Shown here piece after piece: positions 45,588 through 53,106 of a stretch of DNA of 64,000 nucleotides. This DNA comes from Sporolactobacillus sp. STSJ-5 (GTDB taxonomy: Bacteria > Bacillota > Bacilli > Bacillales > Sporolactobacillaceae). Location: the NCBI RefSeq assembly GCF_024385605.1, contig NZ_JANFOJ010000003.1, positions 1-64,000 on the forward strand. Reading direction: 5' to 3'. Under the pieces are notes generated by a model. It saw nothing but the letters and a program-made list of their open reading frames with translations, did not search any database and was not told the origin of the DNA. The position numbers and the translations under genes were made by a program. Within the stretch, counting starts at the first letter, position 1. Each line of letters opens with the position of its first letter.

Positions 45588-46796
45588 TTAAGCCTTCTGT
45601 TTGAGCGGAACAACGGAGCTTTTTGGCTTTTGAAACAGCTCGTCCATGACAGCCATTGTTGCCTGAGAATCCCTTTGCTCCATTTCATCTAGGACGTGCG
45701 CATAGATTCTTAAAGTCGTGCCAATATCCGCGTGGCCAAGTCGGCGGCTCACATAATGAATGCTAACCTTTTTATACAACAGGATTGACGCGAAGGTGTG
45801 GCGCAGACCGTGAAACGTGATCTCTGTACAGTCAAACTTCGTGCAGGCGCGCTTGAGCGTTTTGTTTACCGCATTGTTCGAAATATGATTCAGCTGATGG
45901 TTAACGAATACGAAGGGCGTTTTTCGCCAGGCATTTAAAAGCGTCTTATGTTTTAAAAAGTATTCGCTCTGCTGCGCATGCAGCTTGTCCAACCAGATAC
46001 AGGTTGTCTTATCGATCGGCAGGACGCGTCGAGATGCTTCATTTTTTGTCGGTATGAATCGCGGGTTCTTATGATAGTCCCATGAGCGCTTAACGTTTAC
46101 AGTCCCGCCCGTGGGCTCTCCGTCCTCGTTCCGATCGATCATAACATTATCCCAAGTAACTGCCAGCACTTCTCCAAAGCGGCAGCCGGTAGCTAGACAA
46201 AAGATAATCATATACCTGGATATATAATCAAAGTTGTCTAAGCGTTCTATGAAATAATTGCTGATCTTTTGGGCACCATCAAAACTAATGTATTTGAGGT
46301 CCTCGTCCTTTTCTTCAACTGTGCCTTTTACAGTCACACGAAATGTCGGATCCCGATGAATGATGCCTTCCTGTAAGGCTTCCTCCAGGCAGGATTTCAT
46401 ATAAATATGCCTCTTGCTTACGGAATTCGTGGAGTGCCCATTCCCATAACTATTCAAGGCTTTCTGATACATCTTGCGGTCTAGGTTTTTCAATTCAATT
46501 CCCGCAAAGTGTTCCTCAGCAAAACGTACAGCCCGATCAATGTCCTCATCGTTCCGGATCGACTTTTTGCCTTTGCGAAATGTCTCGTACCAGCTCCGCA
46601 TGTAAACAGGAAAGGCAATATTGCTTTTATCGATTTTGTCCCCATGTTTAAATTGGAGCTCAGCTTCTTGCGCGGCCATGCGTGCTTCTGCCTTTGTTCT
46701 AAACCCTTTATCCCCAATCTCATGCTGCTTTCCCTCAGAATCATAATAAGTGATGCGGTATTTCCAACCTGATTTTAGCTTGCGATAAGATGCCAT
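45588..46796 (-). CDS. Phage tyrosine integrase
   Basis: Site-specific recombinase for integration/excision at ssrA. The 402 residues have an AP2-like arm-binding N-terminus (YRKLKSGWKYRITYYDSEGK), a SAM-like core-binding domain (about 65-160) and the catalytic domain. Its R (ATGCRFGE), H-x-x-R (HGLRHTF), H (LGHADIGTT) and nucleophile Y in LRIYAHV are all present. The start follows AAAGGAGGTG on the minus strand. Its 3' end points to attL. Confidence 0.96.
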   Translation of the reverse strand: MASYRKLKSGWKYRITYYDSEGKQHEIGDKGFRTKAEARMAAQEAELQFKHGDKIDKSNIAFPVYMRSWYETFRKGKKSIRNDEDIDRAVRFAEEHFAGIELKNLDRKMYQKALNSYGNGHSTNSVSKRHIYMKSCLEEALQEGIIHRDPTFRVTVKGTVEEKDEDLKYISFDGAQKISNYFIERLDNFDYISRYMIIFCLATGCRFGEVLAVTWDNVMIDRNEDGEPTGGTVNVKRSWDYHKNPRFIPTKNEASRRVLPIDKTTCIWLDKLHAQQSEYFLKHKTLLNAWRKTPFVFVNHQLNHISNNAVNKTLKRACTKFDCTEITFHGLRHTFASILLYKKVSIHYVSRRLGHADIGTTLRIYAHVLDEMEQRDSQATMAVMDELFQKPKSSVVPLKQKA

Positions 46797-46848
46797 TTTC
46801 TATCACCTCCTTTCAGTGGGAATGTATGTTCTATGTAAGGGTTGCAAA

Positions 46849-46868
46849 GAGCCAGGGATGATTGGCTC
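46849..46868 (-). terminator. Weak terminator of the repressor gene
   Basis: Minus-strand GAGCCA/TGGCTC hairpin followed by only TTT, between the repressor and integrase. Confidence 0.4.
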
Positions 46869-46874
46869 ATTATG

Positions 46875-47513
46875 TTATAAAAACTTTCTTTTCATTTCGA
46901 CAACAGTACCAGCAATGCGTACAATATTCATATCAGCACCAACGAAAGTACGGGGGGCATATTCGGAGTTGGAAGATTGAAGTGTGATACTTTCATCTGT
47001 CTTATATACATGTTTTAATGTACCTTCCTCACCATTTACAATCGCAACAGCAATTTGACCATTATAATCAACATCACAGGTTTCCTTAACCATAACTAAA
47101 TCTCCATCGAAAATTCCATCACCTGTCATTGAATCGCCACTAACTCGAAGGACAAAATGGCTTGAACGATCATAACTCCCATCAAATAATTCATACCCAT
47201 CAATATGTTCATAGGCAAGACCATCCGCTCCGGCTTTAACGGTTCCGACAATTGGAAACGAAACTAACTGATCTGTAATATTAATATCCATTTTAGAATC
47301 CCGAATATCGGACCATCCCATTAAATAAGCAGGGGAACAACGAAGTGCTTGAGCAATTTCTAGAATTGTGTCATTTTTTAAATTCTTAATGTTACCTGAT
47401 TCATAACGATTGACGGTTGCTTCTGATTTTTTGATTATATCACCAAGCTGCTTCTGGGTCAGATCACGTTTCAACCGCATCTCCTTTATTCTTTCAGAAA
47501 TAGTCATCTTCAT
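46875..47513 (-). CDS. CI/LexA-like phage repressor with S24 peptidase domain
   Basis: Maintains lysogeny. The 212 residues have an N-terminal Cro/C1 HTH (about 5-65; LTQKQLGDIIKKSEATVNRYESG) and a C-terminal S24 peptidase with an A-G cleavage site in VKAGADG, the catalytic serine in SGDSM and a lysine in GTLKHV. Self-cleavage stimulated by RecA is therefore expected, making the prophage SOS-inducible. It is divergent from the Cro-like gene across a shared operator region. Start follows GGAGAAGGA. Confidence 0.93.
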   Translation of the reverse strand: MKMTISERIKEMRLKRDLTQKQLGDIIKKSEATVNRYESGNIKNLKNDTILEIAQALRCSPAYLMGWSDIRDSKMDINITDQLVSFPIVGTVKAGADGLAYEHIDGYELFDGSYDRSSHFVLRVSGDSMTGDGIFDGDLVMVKETCDVDYNGQIAVAIVNGEEGTLKHVYKTDESITLQSSNSEYAPRTFVGADMNIVRIAGTVVEMKRKFL

Positions 47514-47560
47514 CTTTGAAATTCCTTCTCCCTATTTGATAGATTAATATTATCGCAATG

Positions 47561-47644
47561 TTGCATTTAATGCAAGATTAATTGTGCATAAAACAATAAA
47601 TCTTGCATAATATGCTTGACCGACAGAAACAAGGATGCTAGAAT
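47561..47644. promoter_or_regulatory. Divergent repressor/Cro promoters with two 15-bp operators
   Basis: Rightward: TTGACC (47616-47621), 17 bases, TAGAAT (47639-47644). Leftward: TTGCAT, 17 bases, TAATAT on the minus strand. Operator 1 TTGCATTTAATGCAA (47561-47575) covers the leftward -35; operator 2 TTGCATAATATGCTT (47603-47617) touches the rightward -35. Confidence 0.7.
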
Positions 47645-47679
47645 AACTTACGTAAGATGCAAGTTGGGAGGTGAACATT

Positions 47680-47928
47680 GTGAGCACATGTGTAAATGGC
47701 AAGAGGCTGGAAGCGAAAATGGTTCTGAGAGGTTTTAATCGTAGAAGCCTTTCTGAAGCGACTGGACTAAGTAGAAACACGATTGGCGCGATAATCAGTG
47801 GACAACAAAATCCATCTTATCGTGCGATGATTTCAATCTATGAAGTTCTGAATCTTAATTCTCAAGAAGCAACATCAATTTTTTTTAATCGCAACTTGCA
47901 TAAAACGCAAGACGAAGAGGTGAGCTGA
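47680..47928 (+). CDS. Cro-like XRE-family phage regulator
   Basis: An 82-residue helix-turn-helix protein (RSLSEATGLSRNTIGAIISGQ) divergent from the repressor. It is the first gene of the rightward early transcript and probably competes for the same operators. The GTG at 47680 is seven bases after GGGAGG; the GTG at 47671 lies within that site. A further operator-like sequence is embedded in its 3' end. Confidence 0.8.
   Translation: MSTCVNGKRLEAKMVLRGFNRRSLSEATGLSRNTIGAIISGQQNPSYRAMISIYEVLNLNSQEATSIFFNRNLHKTQDEEVS
47896..47910. promoter_or_regulatory. Third operator-like palindrome in the cro 3' end
   Basis: TTGCATAAAACGCAA matches operator 1 (TTGCATTTAATGCAA) at 12 to 13 of 15 positions and keeps the 6-3-6 layout. 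Confidence 0.5.
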
Positions 47929-47977
47929 TCTGGAATCTTTTTTATAAAAATTCCAATTCGAAAGGCGGGTGATTTTA

Positions 47978-48223
47978 TTGGATGAGGACAAATTATTCTG
48001 GTCTTTCAAAGACTTGGAGCATTACACGGGATTCAAATATCTTTGGCTGACACGCAACATTCTTTATCGAAAGGAATGGCGCCAGAAACTTGATGCAGAT
48101 AATGGCGGCCCGGTTTTTTATCCGCGCCGACAAGGGCAACGGTGGAAATTCATTGCTGAACCAATGAGACGGTTTTTGGAGGATAACTTCAAGGACTTGT
48201 TTCGAGAGGAGGGACAAGCATAA
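47978..48223 (+). CDS. DUF771-like phage protein
   Basis: An 81-residue protein with the tryptophan/arginine-rich pattern of the DUF771 group often found just after phage repressors (FWSFKDLEHYTGFKYLWL, then GGPVFYPRR). It may be an excisionase- or repressor-associated factor, which is inference. TTG start seven bases after AAAGGCGGG. Confidence 0.65.
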   Translation: MDEDKLFWSFKDLEHYTGFKYLWLTRNILYRKEWRQKLDADNGGPVFYPRRQGQRWKFIAEPMRRFLEDNFKDLFREEGQA

Positions 48224-48351
48224 TGACTGATCGAGAGAAGGCGCAAGACCTCATTGACGATCTGTCATGGATTATGGATCGGTTGCAGTATCAAGAATTT
48301 TTGTGGAACTATGACCGACTGAGCAAGATGAATGAAGTGGGGAGAAGGTGA
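48223..48351 (+). CDS. Small phage ORF (42 aa)
   Basis: Begins MTDREKAQDLIDDL and ends EVGRR. Its ATG overlaps the preceding stop (TAATG) and follows GAGGAGGGA at good spacing. It is charged and probably helical; no known family. Confidence 0.6.
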   Translation: MTDREKAQDLIDDLSWIMDRLQYQEFLWNYDRLSKMNEVGRR

Positions 48352-48358
48352 AAACAAA

Positions 48359-48508
48359 ATGAGAGCAATTGCCGCGGAAACACTGGAAAAGCTGGCAAGC
48401 CGTAAACCGCAATCAAAGCCGTTTGTATGGCTTTGCACGCCACTAATGAAAGGGCGGGACATGAAAGCGTTTGTTCGGACAGCAAAAGAGAATCTGAAAG
48501 GGGGATAA
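48359..48508 (+). CDS. Small phage ORF (49 aa)
   Basis: Begins MRAIAAETLEKLASRK, ends ENLKGG. AGAAGGTGA precedes the ATG and GGGGG in its last codons serves the next gene. No family recognised. Confidence 0.6.
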   Translation: MRAIAAETLEKLASRKPQSKPFVWLCTPLMKGRDMKAFVRTAKENLKGG

Positions 48509-48512
48509 TCCA

Positions 48513-48707
48513 TTGGTTGTTGACAAGGATTTTAGTTCTGATCCGGTTGATCAGATGGCCATGTCCGCATCAGGCGGTTATTGGCATTGTCCTGGCGGGA
48601 GAAAACGCTTAGTTATGCGATTCCCGACAGTGGAACATGCACGGGCTTATGAATCGCTCCGCAAGAAAATGGCAAAGACGCATGAAAATGATGGTGATAA
48701 TCAATGA
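48513..48707 (+). CDS. Small phage protein (64 aa)
   Basis: TTG start eight bases after GGGGG; overlaps ssb by four bases (ATGA), so it is translationally coupled to it. Contains a [15 protein letters not shown] segment. Unknown function, perhaps related to replication by position. Confidence 0.6.
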   Translation: MVVDKDFSSDPVDQMAMSASGGYWHCPGGRKRLVMRFPTVEHARAYESLRKKMAKTHENDGDNQ

Positions 48708-49174
48708 TTAATCGGGTGGTTTTGGTTGGCCGGTTGACGAAAGATCCGGAGCTTCGCTATACCCCGAACGGTGTGGCGGTAACGACTTTTACACTGGCTG
48801 TTAACAGACCTTTTTCAAATCAGCAAGGGGAACGTGAAGCAGATTTTATTCAGATCGTTGTGTGGCGGCGTCCAGCAGAGAATGCGGCGAATTTTCTACA
48901 GAAAGGCAGCTTGGCAGGAGTAGACGGACGAATTCAGACGCGCAGTTATGAAAATAGCGAAGGGCGGCGGGTGTACGTAACCGAAGTGATCGCTGAGAGT
49001 GTCCAGTTTTTAGAGCCTAAGAGCTCGCATTCTAGCAATCAATCAGCAAGTACAAGCAATACTGGAGGCGGTAGTCAAAACGCTGGCAAGGGGAAATATC
49101 GAAAGCCACAACCGGATGATCCATTCGCGGGAAGTAAGCCGATCGACATATCGGATGATGATTTGCCGTTCTAG
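48704..49174 (+). CDS. ssb: Phage single-stranded DNA-binding protein
   Basis: The 156 residues comprise an OB fold (residues 1-105; [23 protein letters not shown]), a flexible serine/glycine/asparagine linker and the acidic tip DISDDDLPF that recruits replication partners. It is phage-encoded by position, inside the early module. The ATG overlaps the stop of the upstream ORF. Confidence 0.95.
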   Translation: MINRVVLVGRLTKDPELRYTPNGVAVTTFTLAVNRPFSNQQGEREADFIQIVVWRRPAENAANFLQKGSLAGVDGRIQTRSYENSEGRRVYVTEVIAESVQFLEPKSSHSSNQSASTSNTGGGSQNAGKGKYRKPQPDDPFAGSKPIDISDDDLPF

Positions 49175-49213
49175 ATGGCGAACATCATGTAAGGAAAGGA
49201 GGGATGCGGTGTT

Positions 49214-50155
49214 ATGGCTAAGGATGCGTATTATTTCAGCCATGACAGCAATGCCAGGTATGACCCCAAGATTCTTGCCATGCGTTCAGCTTTTGGCATG
49301 GAGGGATATGGCCGGTATTGGTGTCTGATTGAAATCCTCCGTGATGAAGATGGGTACAAGCTCAAGAAGACAAAACACCTGTATGATGCGTTAGCAATGC
49401 AAATGCAATGCGAACGCAATGCGGCACATGACTTTGTAGATGCGTGCATAAATGAGTTCGGATTGTTGCATGAAGATGATGAATTTATATGGTCGGAATC
49501 ACTTGTAAATCGCATGAATCACAAGGATAAAAAGTCGGAAAAAGCACGAAAAGCAGCACAAAAGCGTTGGCAAAAAGTTAGTAGTGACGCGGTTTCGGTG
49601 CATTCGGATAGCGATAGCAATGCAGACGCAATGCAAACGCATAGCGAACGCAATGCATTAAAGGAAAGTAAAGGAAAGGAAAGTAAAGAAAAAGATATTA
49701 AAAGAAATGAGGAGGAAGCAACGAAGGACATCTCCGTTGTGGACAAGCTCCTGAAAAACAATATCATCTCACCAGCATTTATCACCGAGACGCTTCGTGA
49801 GGACATTGATGATATATGCAGCAACTTCGGATTTGATGATCCTAAGGAAATTATCTTTTACGGCATAAAGGTAGCAGTACGAGGGAACGGCCGTACTTGG
49901 AAGTTTATCTACAACCGTTTGGAATATTGGCGAAAGCAAGGCGTTCACACAGTTGCCGATGCAGAACAACTGGAAAGCGGGGAAACATCCCGCCGCACAC
50001 ATCAGATTCAGCGGGGGAGGCACGGACCTCAATCGCAGCACCAGGAAGTTGTGCCTGAGTTTATGAAACACCCAAAGAAGGACAAGCCTCCTGAAGATCC
50101 GGAAGAGGTCAAACGGCGCGCTGAAAAGCTGGAAGAGTTTCTAAACTCAATTTGA
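49214..50155 (+). CDS. DnaD-like phage replication initiator (Lin1244/Lin1753 N-domain)
   Basis: Probable initiation protein. The N-terminal 100 residues fit the Lin1244/Lin1753 (DUF4373) domain (HDSNARYDPKILAMR, GYGRYWCLIEILR). A charged linker follows, then a DnaD/DnaB_2-type C-domain (about 190-240, ending RTWKFIYNRLEYWRKQGV). The last 70 residues are charged and disordered. Start behind GGAAAGGAGGG. The gene contains GCAATGC repeats phased at 11 bp and a purine-rich tract, suggesting that the phage origin is inside it. No helicase loader is obvious next to it. Confidence 0.82.
   Translation: MAKDAYYFSHDSNARYDPKILAMRSAFGMEGYGRYWCLIEILRDEDGYKLKKTKHLYDALAMQMQCERNAAHDFVDACINEFGLLHEDDEFIWSESLVNRMNHKDKKSEKARKAAQKRWQKVSSDAVSVHSDSDSNADAMQTHSERNALKESKGKESKEKDIKRNEEEATKDISVVDKLLKNNIISPAFITETLREDIDDICSNFGFDDPKEIIFYGIKVAVRGNGRTWKFIYNRLEYWRKQGVHTVADAEQLESGETSRRTHQIQRGRHGPQSQHQEVVPEFMKHPKKDKPPEDPEEVKRRAEKLEEFLNSI
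49394..49422. repeat. Iteron-like repeats, cluster 1
   Basis: Three GCAATGC copies start at 49394, 49405 and 49416, exactly 11 bp apart, inside the initiator gene. Eleven is not a multiple of three, so the period is not a protein repeat. Confidence 0.7.
49617..49720. repeat. Iteron-like repeats, cluster 2, with purine-rich tract
   Basis: GCAATGC at 49617, 49628 and 49650, with the variant GCATAGC at 49639, again on an 11-bp grid. A run of GGAAAGTAAA-like purines (about 49662-49720) follows, a candidate unwinding region. Confidence 0.65.
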
Positions 50156-50231
50156 AATATGCGTAATGACATTTGGCCAAGTCACCAAGATACATACATC
50201 AGTCATCACGCAAGAGAGAGGTGGCAAACAC

Positions 50232-50396
50232 ATGATCATTACACGCATTCTTTTAGCACTTTTGTTTTTTGTTGGCATCATGGGTGATTGGAATCAGAAC
50301 GAGGATCCGGACGTACGTACTGGCTTTTCAGCAATAGCATTCGCGGCGGGACTAACTTTTGCTTTAACCCTATGGTGGCCGGAGGTGGCAGGATGA
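50232..50396 (+). CDS. Small phage membrane protein (54 aa)
   Basis: Two predicted membrane segments (about 2-17 and 30-47) around a WNQNEDPD turn. Start behind AGAGGTGG; overlaps the next ORF (ATGA). No family recognised. Confidence 0.6.
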   Translation: MIITRILLALLFFVGIMGDWNQNEDPDVRTGFSAIAFAAGLTFALTLWWPEVAG

Positions 50397-50566
50397 AAGC
50401 CATATACAATCTTGTGCGGGAAGAACTGCCTGAAGCGTCTGACGCTGATTGTCGGCGAATCCTGCAACAGACAAATTATCCATTTTGCAGCTTGGAACGA
50501 TTGGAATATCAAATACGGCACGAGGCACTAATGTACCGCAGGAAGAAGGCGAAACGGAATGGATAA
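50393..50566 (+). CDS. Small phage protein (57 aa)
   Basis: Follows GGAGGTGG and overlaps both neighbours, typical of packed early genes. Charged, mostly helical, ends in RRKKAKRNG, which could contact nucleic acid. Unknown. Confidence 0.6.
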   Translation: MKAIYNLVREELPEASDADCRRILQQTNYPFCSLERLEYQIRHEALMYRRKKAKRNG

Positions 50567-50900
50567 TCTTGATATTGATCGGAAGCTGGCCGAGGCGATG
50601 GGCTATTCGAAGTTTGAACATGACGTGATTATTCGGAATGGCCATGATCATGCAGTGCTGATGATACCAGATGGCGATTCATGGAGATATTTTCGACCAA
50701 CCGAAGAAATACATGATGCTTGGGAAGTTTTTATATATTTCAAGCTTGATGCACTCTATCGATCACTAAACATATGGGTCGCAATGAGATACGGGAATGA
50801 CAATCTGCCGATGGTGAATGCGGAAAGTGACGAATCAGCAGCTAAAGCAATCTCTCTAGCAGCTATGCAGGCAATAGAAAGGAGCAAGAGCGATGATTAA
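50559..50900 (+). CDS. Phage ABA-sandwich-domain-like protein
   Basis: A 113-residue protein. The opening DIDRKLAEAMGY, the central DAWEVFIYFKLDAL and the C-terminal AKAISLAAMQAIE resemble the phage ABA sandwich family of early-region proteins. Function unknown. Overlaps both neighbouring genes. Confidence 0.6.
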   Translation: MDNLDIDRKLAEAMGYSKFEHDVIIRNGHDHAVLMIPDGDSWRYFRPTEEIHDAWEVFIYFKLDALYRSLNIWVAMRYGNDNLPMVNAESDESAAKAISLAAMQAIERSKSDD

Positions 50901-51237
50901 ACCATTTATCGTTGACGGTCACGAAATTAAAGGTGAGCTCCTTGAAAAGATGGAGCAAAACGGACTCGGCAAAGCAAATGTGCAGCACCGGATCCGCTTG
51001 CAAAAATGGACACCTGAGGAAGCGGTGAGCGTTAAGAAAGGTGAGAAGCGACCACCAAGAGCACCGAAACCGCGCAAGCCATTAGTTAATCCCGCCAATG
51101 GACCGGTCAAGACTTATTTTCTTTCAGAAGCAGAGCTTGAGGAACTGCACAAGCGAGTTGGAAAACCCGGGGAACATTGCAAGGATTACGGTGACAACAG
51201 GCAGCCGATTGCCCTGAGGGGAGCGTGGCACGGATGA
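50893..51237 (+). CDS. Phage protein of unknown function (114 aa)
   Basis: Basic protein with a proline/lysine-rich centre (KRPPRAPKPRKPL) and short helical ends. It starts behind GAAAGGAGC and overlaps recU by four bases. No family recognised. Confidence 0.6.
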   Translation: MIKPFIVDGHEIKGELLEKMEQNGLGKANVQHRIRLQKWTPEEAVSVKKGEKRPPRAPKPRKPLVNPANGPVKTYFLSEAELEELHKRVGKPGEHCKDYGDNRQPIALRGAWHG

Positions 51238-51737
51238 CTAACTACAGAAACCGAGGGATGCAGCTCGAGCGGGAAATTGAATCTAGCAATATATCATATC
51301 AGTTTACCAGAACAGCTGTGATTCAGAAAATTGCTACGCCGATGAAAAAGCTAAATGACAAGGCAGTTTTTTCTGAAAAAAGCACGATTGATTTTCTCGG
51401 AATCTTAAGAGGGCGGGGAATAGCTTTTGATGCAAAGGAAACGACAAACCCAACATGCTTCCCGCTCAAAAATGTCAAAGAGCATCAACAGCGGTTCCTA
51501 GAAAACTTTAGAGTGACAGGCGGGATATCCTTTGTATTGGTAAGATTCGTTGTGCATCAAGAAACATTTATTTTAACGTCCATGCAACTTGCACAGTGGT
51601 GGAAGGACATGGCGTATGGTGGCCGCAAGAGCATTCCATACACATGGTTTATTGAAAATTGCGAACAGGTTAAGAGCAGGAACGGAATCGCAATCGACTA
51701 TTTGAGACCTTTTCTAGGCGGGAAGGTGACAACATGA
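51234..51737 (+). CDS. recU: Holliday junction resolvase RecU (phage-encoded)
   Basis: Cuts four-way junctions during phage recombination or replication. The 167 residues show the RecU pattern: NRGMQLEREIE at the start, the TAVIQKIATPMKK stalk-region strand, then STIDFLGILRGRGIAFDAKETTN, here read as two parts, containing the metal-binding D and DAK, and FPLKNVKEHQQRFL. ATG 51234 sits ten bases after GGGGAG; GTG 51225 is too close to it. Confidence 0.9.
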   Translation: MTNYRNRGMQLEREIESSNISYQFTRTAVIQKIATPMKKLNDKAVFSEKSTIDFLGILRGRGIAFDAKETTNPTCFPLKNVKEHQQRFLENFRVTGGISFVLVRFVVHQETFILTSMQLAQWWKDMAYGGRKSIPYTWFIENCEQVKSRNGIAIDYLRPFLGGKVTT

Positions 51738-51898
51738 CAAAGGCAGAGCTGTTAGATGAATTTGAAAGTATTGATGTTCCAGATGATATGGAAGTTCTAA
51801 TTTGCCAAGAACATGAAGGATGCTTTGAAACTATTAAGCAAATCAGTGTTGCCTATCCAGATAACGCACCCAAGGCAATTATTCTGTGGGTTAGTTGA
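51734..51898 (+). CDS. Small phage protein (54 aa)
   Basis: Begins MTKAELLDEFESID and ends ILWVS. Its ATG overlaps the recU stop (ATGA) and follows GGAAGGTGAC. Acidic; no family recognised. Confidence 0.6.
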   Translation: MTKAELLDEFESIDVPDDMEVLICQEHEGCFETIKQISVAYPDNAPKAIILWVS

Positions 51899-51907
51899 GG
51901 TGAAGAC

Positions 51908-52582
51908 ATGAAAGAGTCAGATCTATTCTTCCCAATCAAAAGTTGGCTGATCAAAGATATCGGATGCAACGAAGTTTACGGAGAAGTTGGGCTTTGTGAC
52001 ATTCTCGGATTGAGCGGACCAATGGACATTATCGTTGAAACCAAAACAAGATTGTCATTTAAACTGCTTGACCAAGTGCGGGACCGCTTAAATTATGCTC
52101 CGTACGTCTACATGGCAGTGCCTATTCCAAAGGGCAGGAAATGGCCGGCAAGGGTGATTCGCGAGTTCATGGATCAAAACAAAATTGGCCTGATCTATGT
52201 GGACATGCATGCAGATCATCATCCGATTTATGTTTTTCAAAAAGCGAAGTTTAATCACCACTTCAAGAAAATGCGAAAGGTTTATTCCATACGTCATTCG
52301 ATCAGGAACTATTCATCAAAGCAGGTCGGAGGTGTGAAAGGCGGTGAGTCGATTACTGACTACAGCGAAACGATTCGCATTATTAAAGGATTTATGAGAC
52401 GTGAAGGCTGGGTGACTGTAGATCAGATACTTGAGGTTTGTGAAACTCATTACGCAAGCCCAAAGCCAAGCGTGATGGCCACGCTGCAGGCAACGTGGAA
52501 TCAGTCCTGGTGTGAGACTAAAAAAGAAGGCAGACTCCGGTATTTTCGAATGAAGCGAAATGCCAAAGAGGAATTCATATGA
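51908..52582 (+). CDS. PD-(D/E)XK-nuclease-like protein with C-terminal winged helix
   Basis: A 224-residue protein without a family name I recognise. Residues 20-60 show E26, D31, then E44-T-K46 after a beta-strand-like MDIIV, then Q56, the spacing of a PD-(D/E)XK nuclease core. The last 75 residues look like a winged helix (DYSETIRIIKGFMRREGWVTVDQILEV). So a DNA-acting enzyme is plausible. It lies between recU and the PcfK/PcfJ pair, with AGGTGAAG as ribosome site. Confidence 0.55.
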   Translation: MKESDLFFPIKSWLIKDIGCNEVYGEVGLCDILGLSGPMDIIVETKTRLSFKLLDQVRDRLNYAPYVYMAVPIPKGRKWPARVIREFMDQNKIGLIYVDMHADHHPIYVFQKAKFNHHFKKMRKVYSIRHSIRNYSSKQVGGVKGGESITDYSETIRIIKGFMRREGWVTVDQILEVCETHYASPKPSVMATLQATWNQSWCETKKEGRLRYFRMKRNAKEEFI

Positions 52583-52716
52583 GTCGGCGCCGCTGGGTAT
52601 TGCTCTTTCGGATGGAAGATCGGCAAAAGGTTTGGTGCTATGAGCCATTGCAGAAACATGATCTGAATGCACGGCGGCGGGATGGATGGAAGCCTGTGAA
52701 TGAAAAGAAATGGTGA
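52579..52716 (+). CDS. Small phage protein (45 aa)
   Basis: Begins MSRRRWVLLFRMEDRQ; very basic, tryptophan-rich. The ATG overlaps the preceding stop (ATATGA) and follows AGAGGAATT. Unknown. Confidence 0.6.
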   Translation: MSRRRWVLLFRMEDRQKVWCYEPLQKHDLNARRRDGWKPVNEKKW

Positions 52717-52729
52717 GGGGTAATGGACA

Positions 52730-53092
52730 ATGCCAAATAGAGCAATTGACAAGATCAAAGCAGAAATGGACAAGGAGAAGAATCCGTACGTGCAAGTGAT
52801 TGGTCAGTTTCTAATCGGGCATCTTCAGGTGCATCCGAACGATGCGGATAAAATCGCTGACGAAAAGAAAACGATCATGATGAGTCTGAAAGCCATGGAA
52901 ACCGAAGCGCAAAAGAAAAAAGTGGACAATTGCGGAATTTTGACGGACGCAGAAGGTTATGAGGTAGTTCTCAAATACTTTGGAATAGACGGAAATCCGG
53001 CTGTGCAAGAGCCGGCTAACCAGGAACCAACCCAAAAAGAGCAAAAATCCCAAGCAGATCCATTCGATGTGAAGCTTGAGGACTTCATGTGA
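52730..53092 (+). CDS. PcfK-like protein (AcrIIA9-related family)
   Basis: A 120-residue protein with the PcfK pattern: IGQFLIGHLQVHPNDADKI, then KTIMMSLKAMETEAQKKK and a strand ending VVLKYFGI, with a disordered acidic tail. The PcfK family includes AcrIIA9, an inhibitor of Cas9, so anti-CRISPR activity is possible but not implied by membership. It overlaps the PcfJ-like gene. Start follows GTGAGGGG. Confidence 0.7.
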   Translation: MPNRAIDKIKAEMDKEKNPYVQVIGQFLIGHLQVHPNDADKIADEKKTIMMSLKAMETEAQKKKVDNCGILTDAEGYEVVLKYFGIDGNPAVQEPANQEPTQKEQKSQADPFDVKLEDFM

Positions 53093-53106
53093 AAGGAGCT
53101 GCGACT

